Positions 46,146-57,964 of a stretch of 64,000 nt of DNA are shown one piece after another. Source of the DNA: Diatrype stigma (Eukaryota; Ascomycota; Sordariomycetes; Xylariales; Diatrypaceae); the NCBI GenBank assembly GCA_022225965.2, contig JAKJXP020000017.1:248001-312000 (forward strand), given 5' to 3'. The notes under the pieces are model-generated. The model made no database searches, had not been told where the DNA came from, and worked only from the letters and a program-made list of their open reading frames with translations. Positions within the stretch are counted from its first letter, which is position 1. Every line of letters starts with the position of its first letter. The position numbers and the translations under genes are program-made.

Positions 46146-47849
46146 TCAGACCCTCTCCAGCCTGAAAGCTCGCCTGGGGGTCAACCAGAACGAGGGGCCG
46201 GCCCTCGAGCTGACGGTGGCGGCCGAGGTCGTCAGGGCGTGGCGGGCCTCGCTGGCGGCCTTGCGCTCGGTGTCGGCGATCTTCCAGCTGCGCAACAGGA
46301 AGAGGGCTAGAGCGCCAATGACGAACATGCAGCCGGTGAAAATCTGCGAGCTAAGGAAGTCGCCAAAGTTGGAGGTGCCCTGGACGAGCTGCATGGCGAT
46401 GGCCTCGGCGAAGGTGGTGGGCACGACGAGGGCGAGGAAGATGGAGCCCAGGATGCTGCCGAGCTCGACGAGCCCGGCGATCTCAGCCAGCACGGGGCTG
46501 ACAGCGCTCCAGAACGTTCCCACGGTCATGCCCACGAGCAGCGCGAACGTGATCAGCATCGGGTAGCTATGCGCCGGGATCCAGATCGCGAAGCACAGGA
46601 ACGCGCAGAACCACGTCATCGTCATCGCCATGTTGATGCGCCCGACCTTGTCACTGTAGTACCCGACCACGGGCCGCCCGACGCCCAGGCCCAGGTTGAG
46701 CATGGCCTGCACGACGGAGCCCTGCGTGGCGTTCAGCCCGATCGAGGTGGCGTACGTAGGCAGGCTGTAGAGCAGGGCGATGTAGCCCAGCTCGGTCACG
46801 AAGCCCCAGCACACGACGAGGAGGATCTCGATGCGGCCGAAATGGTGCGGGTTGAACGGCCGGCCCCTGGATTTCTTCGTGCCCTTCCTCCGCTCCTTGA
46901 TGAGGAGTGCGCTTATGGTGATCATGGTCAGACTGCAGGCGCCGAGGATTCGGTACGTCCACACGAACCCCAGTGCCTGGATGAGCCGGCCCGTGATGAG
47001 ACTGTAGACCAGTCCGCCGATACCCGCCCCCGACGTAGCAAGTCCCACGGCCAAGCTCCGGTGCGACGAGAACCAGTGAGGCAAGACCTCCGTTGCCTAG
47101 TAAATCACTCCGTTAATAATTAAACATACGCCATTATGACACAGCCAAGCAGCTGGCCAATACCCCGTCCCACCTACGCCGTACTTGTACTTACCGGTAG
47201 ATACACGAACCCCATGCCATACCCGAAGCACAAGCCTTGGGAGATCATCAGGTGCCAGACCTCCGTGGATGCGGAGGCGGAGAAGAGGGCCGCGAATATC
47301 ACGACGCCCCCGAGCAGCATGGTCAGGCGCGTTCCGAGCCAGCCTTGGCAGGCGACCACCAGAGGACCAACTATCAGCGCCTGAGATATCGACAGGCCAC
47401 CTACGAGTGCATACTCGAACTTGGAAGTGCCGGGAAAGGCGTCTTTGCTAAGAAAGTGTTCCTGCTGCGTGTTAGCATGTCATCCTCAGATTCAAAAGAT
47501 GTTCTGTACTACGAAGAAACCGTATACGTACTGTGAGCAGGTTAGCAGTCATGTCGGGATCGAGCAAAAGGCAAAAGATAGAATACGTACCCAACAAAAC
47601 GGCCCACGAAGAATTGATACCCCACGTGTGAGAGTTGGCCAGAAACACGCAGGCAGTAATCACCCAGCCATACCCCCCGTCCGGAGGCACATCCTCCAAG
47701 GTGACGACGTTGGCTATGACATCGGGGGTCGCCGAGCCAGACCGGGGCTCCTCTTCCTGGCATCGAGTCTGCTGCTCAAGCTCGAACTCATCCTCGGTGG
47801 TCGACCCGGGAGTAGGGGCCGCGGCGGCTTGCAGGGAGTTGGTCGACAT
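46146..47849 (-). CDS. MFS transporter, monocarboxylate permease (MCT) family
   Basis: Minus strand: exon 1 is 47849-47591; the next firm exons are about 47461-47195 and 47096-46146. The hallmark DVPPDGGYGWVI opens transmembrane helix 1 after a polar N-terminus of about 60 residues. Twelve helices are visible, with family landmarks such as SISQALIVGP, YLPATEVLPHWFSSHRSLAVGLATSGAGIGG and GRPVVGYYSDKVGR. The fungal family (Mch-like) sits in the plasma membrane or vacuole and carries monocarboxylates or unknown substrates. Phase and family spacing require a very short exon between 47590 and 47464, near 47500-47525, which I cannot fix with certainty. The product is about 495 aa. It is divergent from the SNF2 gene. 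Confidence 0.88.
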
Positions 47850-50214
47850 TGTTTCCTGGGCCGTCTTCGAATCAGAACGGATGTCCCTTCTGCCGTGGTG
47901 TAGAAGAGATAATACAGAGGGAGAGAGCAGTGCATATGTGAGGCTGGAGCGAGGGGAGGGCACAGAGATGTTTTTGAAGCTGTCGCTTTTGCTTTAATAC
48001 CCCAGGCAAAGGCAGAGCCTAGCGCCATAGCTTATTTGTATCCATATATAAGCGGAATCCGGGGTTGGTGATGACGACAGGCAGACACACACGCCCGTGG
48101 TATCACTCATCCACTTCGACGTGTTGGCCGATATCGGGTTCTGGAACTCAGACGATACCTGGGGAGCTTTACTCGCTCCTGACCGAAAGTCTTTCGAAGA
48201 TTGGCAGTTTCCACTTTTACCCGTAGATATCCAGGTCTGCAGGCTGCACTGCAGGGCGCATTGCCACGCCCTGCCACGCTCCTGCCATGCCCAGACGTGC
48301 GTTGGTTGCATGAGCTGTCCGGCGAGTTAGTATAAATCACGACTTACCATCGCCACTTTTATTCAGGCCCATTCCGGTGCATTACGGTCAGGCACTGATC
48401 GCAGTCATCATTATCGCGTGTCTGTCTGCAGCGTGTCAAGGCAAGGGAGGAGAGCCGTGACAAGAGGGGGCGTGTGACTTATCAAATTCTTAAGTAAACT
48501 GCAAACTTTTTTGCGTCCGATGATGCCCCAGTTACCGAGGTGGGTGCGGCAACTGCCTACTCTGGAGTCTGCATAGGGGAGCGAGATCCAAAGGATCCTA
48601 GCAAACATATATATCTCCTTTATATGCGATCAGATCTTCCCCGGGCCAATCGTGTAGTGCCAGCAACAGTATACCTAGGTGTACATCGTCCCTGCTTCGT
48701 AACTACGTAGGTATCTACCTACCTGCCTATTCACCGCCATTCATGTTGCCAGTTGATGCGAATGTCGGCGTTGATGTCTTGTAGTTACCTTTTCTAACGT
48801 TCATGTCTATTTTTGGTATTTGGAAGTGTTATGGGTGCGTACTGAGAAACTCTCATCTTCAGCCTCGTGTTGTCTCTGAGGACCGTGCAAGGACTCATAC
48901 CCCTCGGGTCAATGGAACTAGGTACTTTAATGAGAATCAACAGGTGCCCGGTAGTGAGGGAATGTTGATGACTGCTACGGGTGAGCCGAGCATGGACAGC
49001 TTGAACAGAACATAATCAACCAGATCACATACCAAGGCAAGAGGAAGGCAGCTTTTGTGGTTATACGAAGGTGAGTAGGGTAGGAGCAAATTGGAAAAGT
49101 CCTGACCAAACACAAGTCAACTTTTACTCGGAATAGGCGAGTTTGATAATAACCCTAGGTGGTGTGTATAATATTGCTTGAACGTGATGTCCAGGCCAAG
49201 TCAGGAGAAGTTATTGCTCCGTTGAGTCAGCATTCCCAGCCGAGTATATTTGGCAACTACATACTAAACATATCACACCCAGCCAAAAGGTATACGGTTC
49301 CATCTTTGGGCTCCTATTGTCGTACCTGCCTACTTATAAAGCATACGTACGTGGTCAATAGCTAGCCGTTGTACGTACAGAGTATCCCAGCCGAGTGGCC
49401 GGGCCGAGTGGGACTGTGCTCTGGCCGTAACCTGATAGTGTTGCCTACCTCAGTACTGAAGGAAGGAACTTACTGCTTACCATACCGTACGTATCCTACT
49501 CGTAACTCCTCTATACCTACCTACCTTCTATATCTTCTACGGTAGCATCAATCATTTCCATTCATTCATCCATTCATTCATTCATTCATTCATTCGTATC
49601 ATTATCCAGCTTGACGAGGGATACAGAGCTTGTCAATTCCCTATCAACCGTACCTCGGTTCGGGGTCCTCCTTCCCTCTCTCTGCCACGGTTCGCTGTAG
49701 CAACTCGACCTTCTACAACAAACGAGTCCCGTAATAGTGCCCTTCCCGGCACATTGCCCTTTCCACAATACGGCCACTCACACCGCGTCACCATCAACTT
49801 AGCACTGCCATACCTTCAAATACCATACCTTCAATTGCCGTATCTTCACTTGGTTTCCTCCTTCACTTGACACTTTCATCTTGACTGCTACTACTAATAC
49901 CGAACCCAAGGCATTGCCCCCCTATCTGACTTTCGCGGTGACGAACCCATGATTCTACCGTACTACACTCAGAACAGGTCTTGCCATTGCGGCAACAACA
50001 AACACAGACAGCATCCTGGTAACCACAGTTCTACCCCAAAGATTTTGGTCCATGGTCACCCGGCTACTGATTTGGACATCACAACCCTCTATTCTTGCAA
50101 GAGGCTAATGCCTAACCTCTCAACCGAGTTCTCCTGGTACCTACCTATCTAGTTCCTCTATCACAAGTCAACGCCAAGCCCATCGCAAGATTTCCTGTAT
50201 GTACGAAGAACACC
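47850..50214. other. divergent intergenic region (MFS / SNF2 genes)
   Basis: 2.4 kb with TACGTAGGTA microrepeats at 48700-48730 and an (ATTC)n run at 49566-49594. No coding signal was found. Confidence 0.55.
49566..49594 (+). repeat. ATTC microsatellite
   Basis: About seven units of ATTC/CATT, one interrupted. Confidence 0.85.
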
Positions 50215-53200
50215 ATGGACTCGAATACCACACCGGGCGCTGGGGCGCCGGATCCTGGCCTTCCACCGTTGGAGCAAGCCAGTGAGCCTGCCCCTACCCT
50301 ACATGATCCAGCACAGAGACCAAATGGCGCAGCAGCACCTACTGCAAATGACAACCTTCATCTGAAAAGACACATTCGACCTAAAACGTCTGGGACCAAA
50401 AGTACCCCATACTGGAAAGGACTGATCAATAAGGAGCTCGAGACTCTGAACAAAAGGGCTTCCGAAGAAGGCCCGTGGGACCCGGATACCTATCTACGAA
50501 CAGAACAGGACAACATCAATTTCTATGCTGGACACAGAGTGCGTCCGGGTATACTAAGAGACCAGATGAATGTTGCTAGATGGAATATTGAGAATTCGTT
50601 GAAAGACGACCCCCCCCGGATCGATGAGGGCATTGAGAGGTCCCAGTCACCAGTTTCGAGAGTTGAAGCTGCTGACAAATCCAAGGAGATCCTCCAGGCA
50701 GTGAAATCTGAAGGCCAGAGGGAAATCGACGCCGAGGTACGCTGACTATATCACTTTACCATTTGATTTATATCTGACTAACTCACTTTTCAGGACGCGA
50801 ACGCTGGCGATCAGAAATCTGAATTGGATGAGCGAGCTATCAATACCGCGGCGCAGACACTAATTTCTGCCTCACCTCATAGCCTCGGCCCCCCTATAGA
50901 ACCCTGCGCCAAATACCTGAGAATGGAAAAGTGCGGCGAATATGGTCGCGATAAATTGACCATCTGGAGGTCGCCACTCTTCCCTAGAGTGAATGACGAA
51001 GACGGGAGCAAAAGTGGCTTTCTCGACCAACAGGTTACATCCATCGTATGGATCCTCCAAAGATTTCTGGGGGAGCTCCCAAGATTGAAGGTTGAGGACT
51101 TTGATAGTGAGGATTATTTACCGGATACTGCAGAAGACAAAGCAAACAGAAAGAAACTTCGAGGTCCGAAATACTTTGGCGGTATACTCGCGGATAGCAT
51201 GGGACTCGGAAAGACTCTCTCATGTATAGCTTGCCTTGAGCTCATGGCAGCGAAAGGACTTAACGTTATCCCTGGAGGGAAAGGGCCCAACGGGAAAAGG
51301 TTCAAGCGAAAACATCATCCCATGGTTATTCTAGCGCCGAATGCAACCGTTGCGGCTCAATGGATCGAGGAGATCTGCCGGAACACCGACCATGACTCCA
51401 TTTCGCAGATCATCACCAGTGGAAATGGCCTTCAGAAAAAGCACCCTTCAGGACGAGTTAGGCCTTTGACTGCCGAGGAGTTCGGTAGCGAAAAATGGCC
51501 AGAAGACGTTCGCTATGTTTGGAATGAGTCAGAGAAACGGGCTGCTAAAACCATCATAATTATGTCTATCGATACCTTTGCTAGTCGCACCCTAGAGAGT
51601 TCCAATGATGAGGCGGGACAAGCCAAATACGAGTCGATCTTTACGAAACACAAGCGGAAAATTTCTGTCCTCATTGTAGATGAGGCCCATAAAGTCAAAA
51701 ATGATGCTACTCGTAACTGGAAGTCTGTTGCATTACTGGATCGACGTTTCACCCTACTTGTAACCGCGACACCGACTATTAATTCTTTAACCGATCTGAT
51801 GGCGCTAGCTCGTCTGCTATGGGACCGTCCTTCTGAATATCTCAAGGCTCACAATCCCGACGTTTGGAGAACGATGGAAGAGAATATTACCAACCTACAA
51901 GCCTTAAGCCAACTCGACACTGTCGAGGCATGGGATGACTTACGCCTCGCGGCAGGCCGACCTGGCCTTCTAGCCAAGATGTTATGTAGAAACAAAGGCG
52001 CTCATCATGATATTCAACTAGTCCGCGACTACTTGAAGTACTTCGAGTCATTGGCAGTCTTGAGAAGATCTCCAACCTCGAACCTCTATTACGACTGGGA
52101 GAAGACCAAGCCAGTCTCCCTCGAAGGTCTTTTCCCCCCTGTTAATTACAAGACTGTCGATATACAGCTAGAGCCCGAGTTGGCTACACAATATCAAACT
52201 GCCCACCTTTCACTCTTAACAACATATGTAAAGGAGATCAATAAAATGCAAGATGGAGCAAGAAAAAGCAACGCTGCAAACAAAACAGTTACTGACTCAA
52301 TCATTGGATGCCACCGTCGTCTGCAGATCGCCTCAGCCTCCGTAGATGTTTATAATCTTGACAACCTCCTAACCAGAAATAAGTTCGGTACTATGTCAAT
52401 GCATATTACAACTATGCGTCACGCTCGAGTCGACTTTCCGCGCCTGGTTCAGTTCATGCTTGAACAAGATGACCCGTCACCTAAAACAGCCTTAGACTTT
52501 GTCAAAATCGCAATACGACGATCTCCCGTCCTGCGATATATCCTTTATTACATCAACGAGAATATAATCGACAAAGGGCCAGAGGAAAAGATTCGAAAGC
52601 TTCTTATCACTGAAGCCAGCCCTATCCTGGCCTACTATTACGAGCTGGTCTTGCGATTCCTAGGTTTCAATTGTCGTACATTCCATGCCGATCTTTCACA
52701 GGAAGCTCGCAAGGATCTCGTTGCTGATTTCAACTCGGACAAAGACAAGACTTGCCAAATTTTGATCCAAATGTACACCGTGGGCTTTGCCGGATCAAAC
52801 CTTCATAAGAACTGCTCCCGAGTGCTGGTCGCTAGCCAGGCAACCAGTTTGGCGATTCAATGGCAAGCCATACATCGAGTCATCCGAGTTGGTCAGATGT
52901 CGGATGTCCAAGTACACCGGATCATGGTCAAAAACTCGTACCACTCCTTTCGGGAAAGCCGCCAGGTCGAGAAACTGCTTCCTGAACTTGCTTCACGAGC
53001 CCAGGGCCCTATGAACGACGTACTAGTTGACATCTTGAATCTATTCCAGGAGGAGATCGATATTCTATGGAAAAGTCCTGAAAGCTTAAAGTTGGTTTCG
53101 GAAAAGAATCTTCTCCTAAACGAATGGAAGGATGTTAGTACAGATAACCAAGATGATACCGATACTAAACAAGCAAGCAAGCGCCAAAAGATGGAAGATG

Positions 53201-54264
53201 GATCCTTTTTACCTGCAAACTCAATGACGGCTGCATCTGTCGAGGCTCCTAGCACGCCTTCTCGTAGTTCACCCCACAACAACCCTCAACTCAAGGTCGA
53301 ACGGGGCAGCGCTGGCTGGTTCTGCAACAATTCTGACGAAAACGACAACGACAACGGGAGCGACGAAACGGAATTCCTGGCCATGATGACTCGTAACGAC
53401 TTTTATAGTGAATTCAAAGAGTTGCCCAAACTAGCGAAAAGCCACTTTGATCATGAGAAGAACATGTTGCGGCGGTCGCTCTCATACGGTACACCCGGCG
53501 GTAACGCAACGAAACGAATTTGGACGGCACAGGACCTTAAGAACCCGGCTGTACTAGAACGGGCTATGGAATTAATGATTCGCATACGCCTAAGCGCCAG
53601 GCCCATTATGATTTTGCCGCTTCCGCAGATTAACTTCGCGCTCGCGCCTATCGAGGAACGCATCGCGTTACAAAAGCAATTGGCCAAGGTGACCCATACG
53701 GAGCAGGACGTTGAGGTTACTCGCCAGCAGCTAGAGAGCCCGAAGAAGGGCGGTATCAAGGAAACCCTGCCAGGCGAGACCAGTATCGACGCTTCTTGTT
53801 CGGAGATCGAGAGAGCGCTCAACGAGAATTCCCGGTTGAGCGGAGGGAAGCCTAAGGGGTTCATGGAAGATCCTGACGATGATGTTGATATGGAAGACAT
53901 ACCCGCCTTTGCTGAGGGTAAAGATGAAGATGGCCTGGAGGATAATGAGCCAGAGCAGAATGAGCCGGAGCAGAATGAGCCAGAGCAGAATGAGCCCGAA
54001 GGAGACATCCCGGATAATACTCTCACCAAAAATGGTCTTGATCTAGACATACACCAACAAGAAGACAAAGACCAGACGGAGAACTCAGGGGGCAACGTTC
54101 CAGAGAAGTCCGAGGGAACGGAGAACGACCCCAAGGAGAACGGTCAACGAGCTAAAAACGGCGAGGGCGGAGTTGAAGTAAATGGACCGGAAAAATCAGC
54201 TGAGATGCAGGAACAAGCAGCAGCACTTAATGATGGTAAGGCTTGTGGGAACGAGTCGCCTTAA
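50215..54264 (+). CDS. SNF2-family DEAH ATPase/helicase, fungal-specific type
   Basis: Exons 50215-50736 and 50794-54264 (57-nt intron, phase 0) give 1330 aa. The Snf2 ATPase core starts after about 290 residues: Walker A in DSMGLGKT (308-315), APNATVAAQW, DEAH (470-473) followed by KVKND, and TATPT. The helicase C-terminal half has FHADLSQEARKDLV, GFAGSNLH and motif VI QAIHRVIRVGQ (865-875). The DNA-translocase fold is thus complete. The disordered tail is acidic and holds a PEQNE repeat. This is not a canonical Swi2, Rad54 or Mot1 protein; similar proteins occur in scattered filamentous fungi, and their role is not known to me. Codon use is less GC-biased than in its neighbours. The frame stops at TAA (54262) but stays open in the same frame to 54519. 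Confidence 0.85.
53944..53999 (+). repeat. 15-bp coding tandem repeat in the SNF2 tail
   Basis: The unit AATGAGCCAGAGCAG (Asn-Glu-Pro-Glu-Gln) is repeated three times plus a partial fourth copy. Differences are synonymous third-position changes. Confidence 0.9.
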
Positions 54265-54519
54265 GATGAGCCTATGGTGAAGATCAAGGAGGAAGAAGAC
54301 GAGCCTCTTAGACCTGTGACGTTCAATGTCGAAAAGGCCAAGGGTGAGACTGTAGATCCCACAAGAGACGAGCCTGATGATTGGCCCAACGTCGAGTTCA
54401 TCAAGAGAATACCTCCCTCTCACCCCCCCCCCCCCCCCTCCATTAGTCCAACACTGGCTGGATGGATGTATTGGAAACCCCGGTCTATTGCGAAGCCTAC
54501 AGCCCAATTTCTTGTCTGA
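54265..54519 (+). other. in-frame open extension after the SNF2 stop codon
   Basis: Directly after TAA (54262-54264) the same frame reads on for 84 codons to a stop at 54519. The first 45 residues (EPMVKIKEEEDEPLRPVTFNV is part of it, then DPTRDEPDDWPNVEF) are acidic and Lys/Glu-rich like the SNF2 tail, including a SUMO-like VKIKEE motif. This suggests that the ancestral protein was longer and that the TAA is a recent nonsense change, or that it is read through or spliced out. After about 54425 a poly-C run follows and coding character is lost. Confidence 0.55.
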
Positions 54520-55210
54520 AGTGCCGCACTAGGATCCTATTATTGGGTGTGTCTTCCGCTTTGGGGGTCCTCAATGGCCAGCCAGTCTACCAACCTTGGA
54601 CTTGGAAATGGTAACCAACGCCACAAGGGTTGCTTTCGTCGCTATACTTTCTAAATGATGCCCCCACCCCCTAATCCCTCTCTCCTTTTAGTACACACAC
54701 TCCCCCTTTTCCACTACATATTTCTACTCTTTTCTTAAGTAGATCGCGTCGACTTTAGTACATATGCCGATAGTTCGCGATGATAATCGTAATAGTTTCT
54801 TCCATGTTGAACCGCTGACATATCCTAGGTGCTAATCTGATCGAGTCATTGAAGAAGACCGATCTGATCCTTCGATCCTCGTATGCCGACCGCAAATGTT
54901 TTGTGACATGTAGATGGATACGGTGAATTAGTTCGCGGAAAGACATGGGGAGATGATGGTGGGTGATAAAACCCGGGGGGTCAATATACACCCCAGGGTT
55001 AGCACACACGAGGAATACCCTTTGTTTGGATGTCAGTAAAAGCGAGTAGGTTTTGTATATTATTAGATTTGAAATTGGGACATGAGCCCCCTCTACCTAT
55101 CGATTGGGAGGATGCCCATGACCGACTGATTGCTTTACTTTTTACTTCAACATGAGTCAGCCGACCAACCTACCTACCCGACCAACGAGCTGCCTCGGGC
55201 CGGATCGGAT
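54520..55210. other. intergenic region between convergent genes
   Basis: 3' sequence of the SNF2 gene and of the Dal5-type permease. Nothing else is recognised. Confidence 0.5.
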
Positions 55211-57964
55211 CTAGATCTTGAACCGGAAGCCGTGCTGGGCCGCCTCGCCCGGCAGGGCGTTGTTCGCGTTGTTGACAGCGCCCTCGACGTGGATGCCCTT
55301 GTCGAGCTTCCGGTTCAGCCGCACCAGCATGAACCGCAGCACGGTGGCGGCAATGATGGCCAGGAACGACGTGCAGCAGTTGACCGACATGGCGACGATG
55401 TACCGCGGCGACATGTGGTCCAGATACATGTAGCTGGCGTAGACTTGATTCGCAGTGCGACGTAAGTCAGTGGATAGAGATACCAGTTCGGGGGTGGAGG
55501 GGAGGGGTTTTGGGGATTTGATGTTAATGAACCTCTGCTTCCTCCCCGAGGATTGAGTAAAGAGGAAGAAGAAAACAAGAGGGGGGGCGGATGCCATGAA
55601 AGCTACGTACTGCTCGTTGCATTGCTAACAGCATTGATGAACGCCAGAGCGGCTGCTCTCTTGGCGGGGGGTCTCTATCATTCCAATTAACAATCCCCAC
55701 CTTGTCGATCTCTTGGAACCCAACCTGGGTTGAGGATAGTGACTTGGTGATGAGAGGGAGGGGGGCTGCTTACTGGGAGGGTGCTGCTGATCCAGCTAAG
55801 AGCTACAACAAAGCCTCCGTATATACCAGGAACCTGTAGTAAGAAGAGGAATTAATCAGATGTGATAGCGCGTAGAACCCCTGGAAAGGTGGATACAGGA
55901 AAGGGGACAAAAATGAAAGGGGGTAGAAATACAAGGGGCGGTAGTAGGGGATTTGGCTTACCATGATCAACATGGAGAAGTAGCGTAGACCGAACGAAGT
56001 TGTCGCAGCAGCTATGATGAACGCAATAACGGAAACCCACAGAGGTACTAATGGAAACGTCAATGAACGAAAGGTCGATTAGTACGTTACCTCCCCACAT
56101 AGTAATACAACCCCAGCTTTCTTCGTAGACAGTGAGACTTACGCGTGACATGCCAGTATCGCTCCCCGGTCTTGTCCGCGTGCCAAGCGTTGATGATCGA
56201 GGTAATCACGGTAAGCACGTAGGGAGGCGACGTCAGGAGGAGCGACGTGACATCATCGTACCCGAGAGTTTTCACGACCGCGGGGAAGAAGTTGGTGACG
56301 GAGCCGCTGGAAACGACACCGGTCAACAGGACCAGCTAGAATGTCGAAGACTGTGATTAGCAATTTTTCACGCATCGAGACTTACCCAGCGGTTTGGTAT
56401 TAGAGAGACGCAGGGCTTTGGTTTTAATGGTGGGGAGGGGATAGGGCGCTTTTTACCAAAACATAAGTCTTCGAATCCGTGAAGGCCATCTTGGCGCCCT
56501 TCCAGAAACTCTGGTGCTCGCTATCGATCCAGTCGTCCTCGCCGATATCCTCCTCGAGGCGCCACACCGCCAAGGCCTTCTCCTCCTCGCTGAGCCACGT
56601 CGTCGTCCGGGGGAAGTTGGGGAGGATGAAATAGGCCGCGGCTGCGACCCCGACTGTCACAACGCCCTCGATGATGAAGAGCCTGGTAGGAGAGGCAGGT
56701 TAGGTCGCGATTCTTGCCAAGACCGTCGTCTATTTATCAGGAGAAAAGGGTTCGGGGGAAGGGAGGGCACGGGCGCTGCTTACCATTGCCAAGCGCTATA
56801 CCCCCTTGTCCCATTCATATTTCCAGTGATACCGGCTGATATGAGGCCGGAAAAGGCCCCGGAGATCAGAGCCCCCGAGTAGAGAAAGGCGGTGCGAAGC
56901 CCCAGTTCCTTCCGGGTGTACCAGCAACTCAGGTAGTATAGACAGCCGGGAAAATAGGCGGCTTCGACCTCGATGGGTGTCAGCATGTATCATCCACTCA
57001 CCCCCGTGCTGTGCCTTTGGCCCGAGGATGGCTACCACAAATACCAGATATCTACCTGGATAGACCACTTACGAATCCCAGAAAGAAGCGGACCGCGATC
57101 AATCCGCCGAAGCTCGTGACTGCTGCCGTTGCGGCGGAGATGACGCCCCAAATGATCATCTAACAGTGTAGTAATGACAGATAAGTGGTTAGCTAGCTAG
57201 CTTAGCTGAGGGATCGGAGGCTACGTATGTAGCCGCATTACGGAATAAGCCCCGTCTGTGAGGTCAGGTCAGGGGGTTGATGAGTCGGTTGGTACATACG
57301 CAGATTGGCAGGTAGACGGCGGGTTTCCCGAGCTTGTTCAGGAACAGGTTCGACGGTATCTGCATAAGGAGGTACCCGACGAAGAGAATGCTCACGGCCG
57401 TCTGCATTATTTCCGAGTCAGCTATCAACAGCCTAAACCCGCCGCGACTCTCGCGCTCGCCCACCACCGGGCTTTTCCTACCTGGAATTGGCCAGAGGCA
57501 GGATCCAGCTTCAGGTCTTCAGGCAAACCGGCTAGTTTTGCCGCCGCGATATTGTTCCTTTACGCACACACATATCAGTTAGGGGGGTGGTTAAAAAAAA
57601 TTCAAATAAAATAAATGGGGACACCATGGAGAGAGGATTTTGGGGGTTTGGTTTCTACGGACCGGTCGATATAGTTCATGATGTACATCAAGATGATCAT
57701 GGGCAGCAGCCGCAGGTCGATCTTCCGGCGCAGCTTCGCCTCCAGCGCGAGCCGGCCCTCGGGGCCCAGGCGCGCGATGATCTCGGGCGGCTGCAGGCCC
57801 CGCCGCCGCGCGTTGTCCAGGTTGGCGACGCCGGAGAGGTCCACTACCGCGGGGCGGTGACCGCCGCCGCTACCACCGCCGGCGCAGGCCTTGGAGATTT
57901 CGACGCTGTCTTCGTTCGAGGACGTCTGCTCGATGGCGGGGTTCTTGTCTACCGTATCAGCCAT
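55211..57964 (-). CDS. MFS permease of the Dal5/allantoate (anion:cation symporter) family
   Basis: Eleven exons on the minus strand: 57964-57663, 57557-57482, 57401-57300, 57159-57073, 56968-56784, 56682-56457, 56335-56143, 56047-55962, 55833-55774, 55674-55611 and 55443-55211. All phases agree and the product is 537 aa. The family marks are KIDLRLLPMIILMYIMNYIDR at helix 1, the GYLLMQIPSNLFLNKLG loop, RFFLGFVEAAYFPG, and the central WLSEEEKALAVWRL loop. Late helices contain SPRYIVAMSVNCCTSF. Such permeases import allantoate, ureidosuccinate, nicotinic or pantothenic acid and similar small organic anions at the plasma membrane; the substrate here cannot be told. The intron number is high for this family. 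Confidence 0.92.

Noticed and set aside
46569..47123. 184-codon plus-strand frame over the MCT-type transporter
   Set aside because: Shadow of the GC-rich exon 4 of the transporter.
54236..54265. 30-nt intron that would remove the SNF2 stop
   Set aside because: Canonical ends and right phase, but shorter than known spliceosomal introns in filamentous fungi; kept only as an option in the findings.
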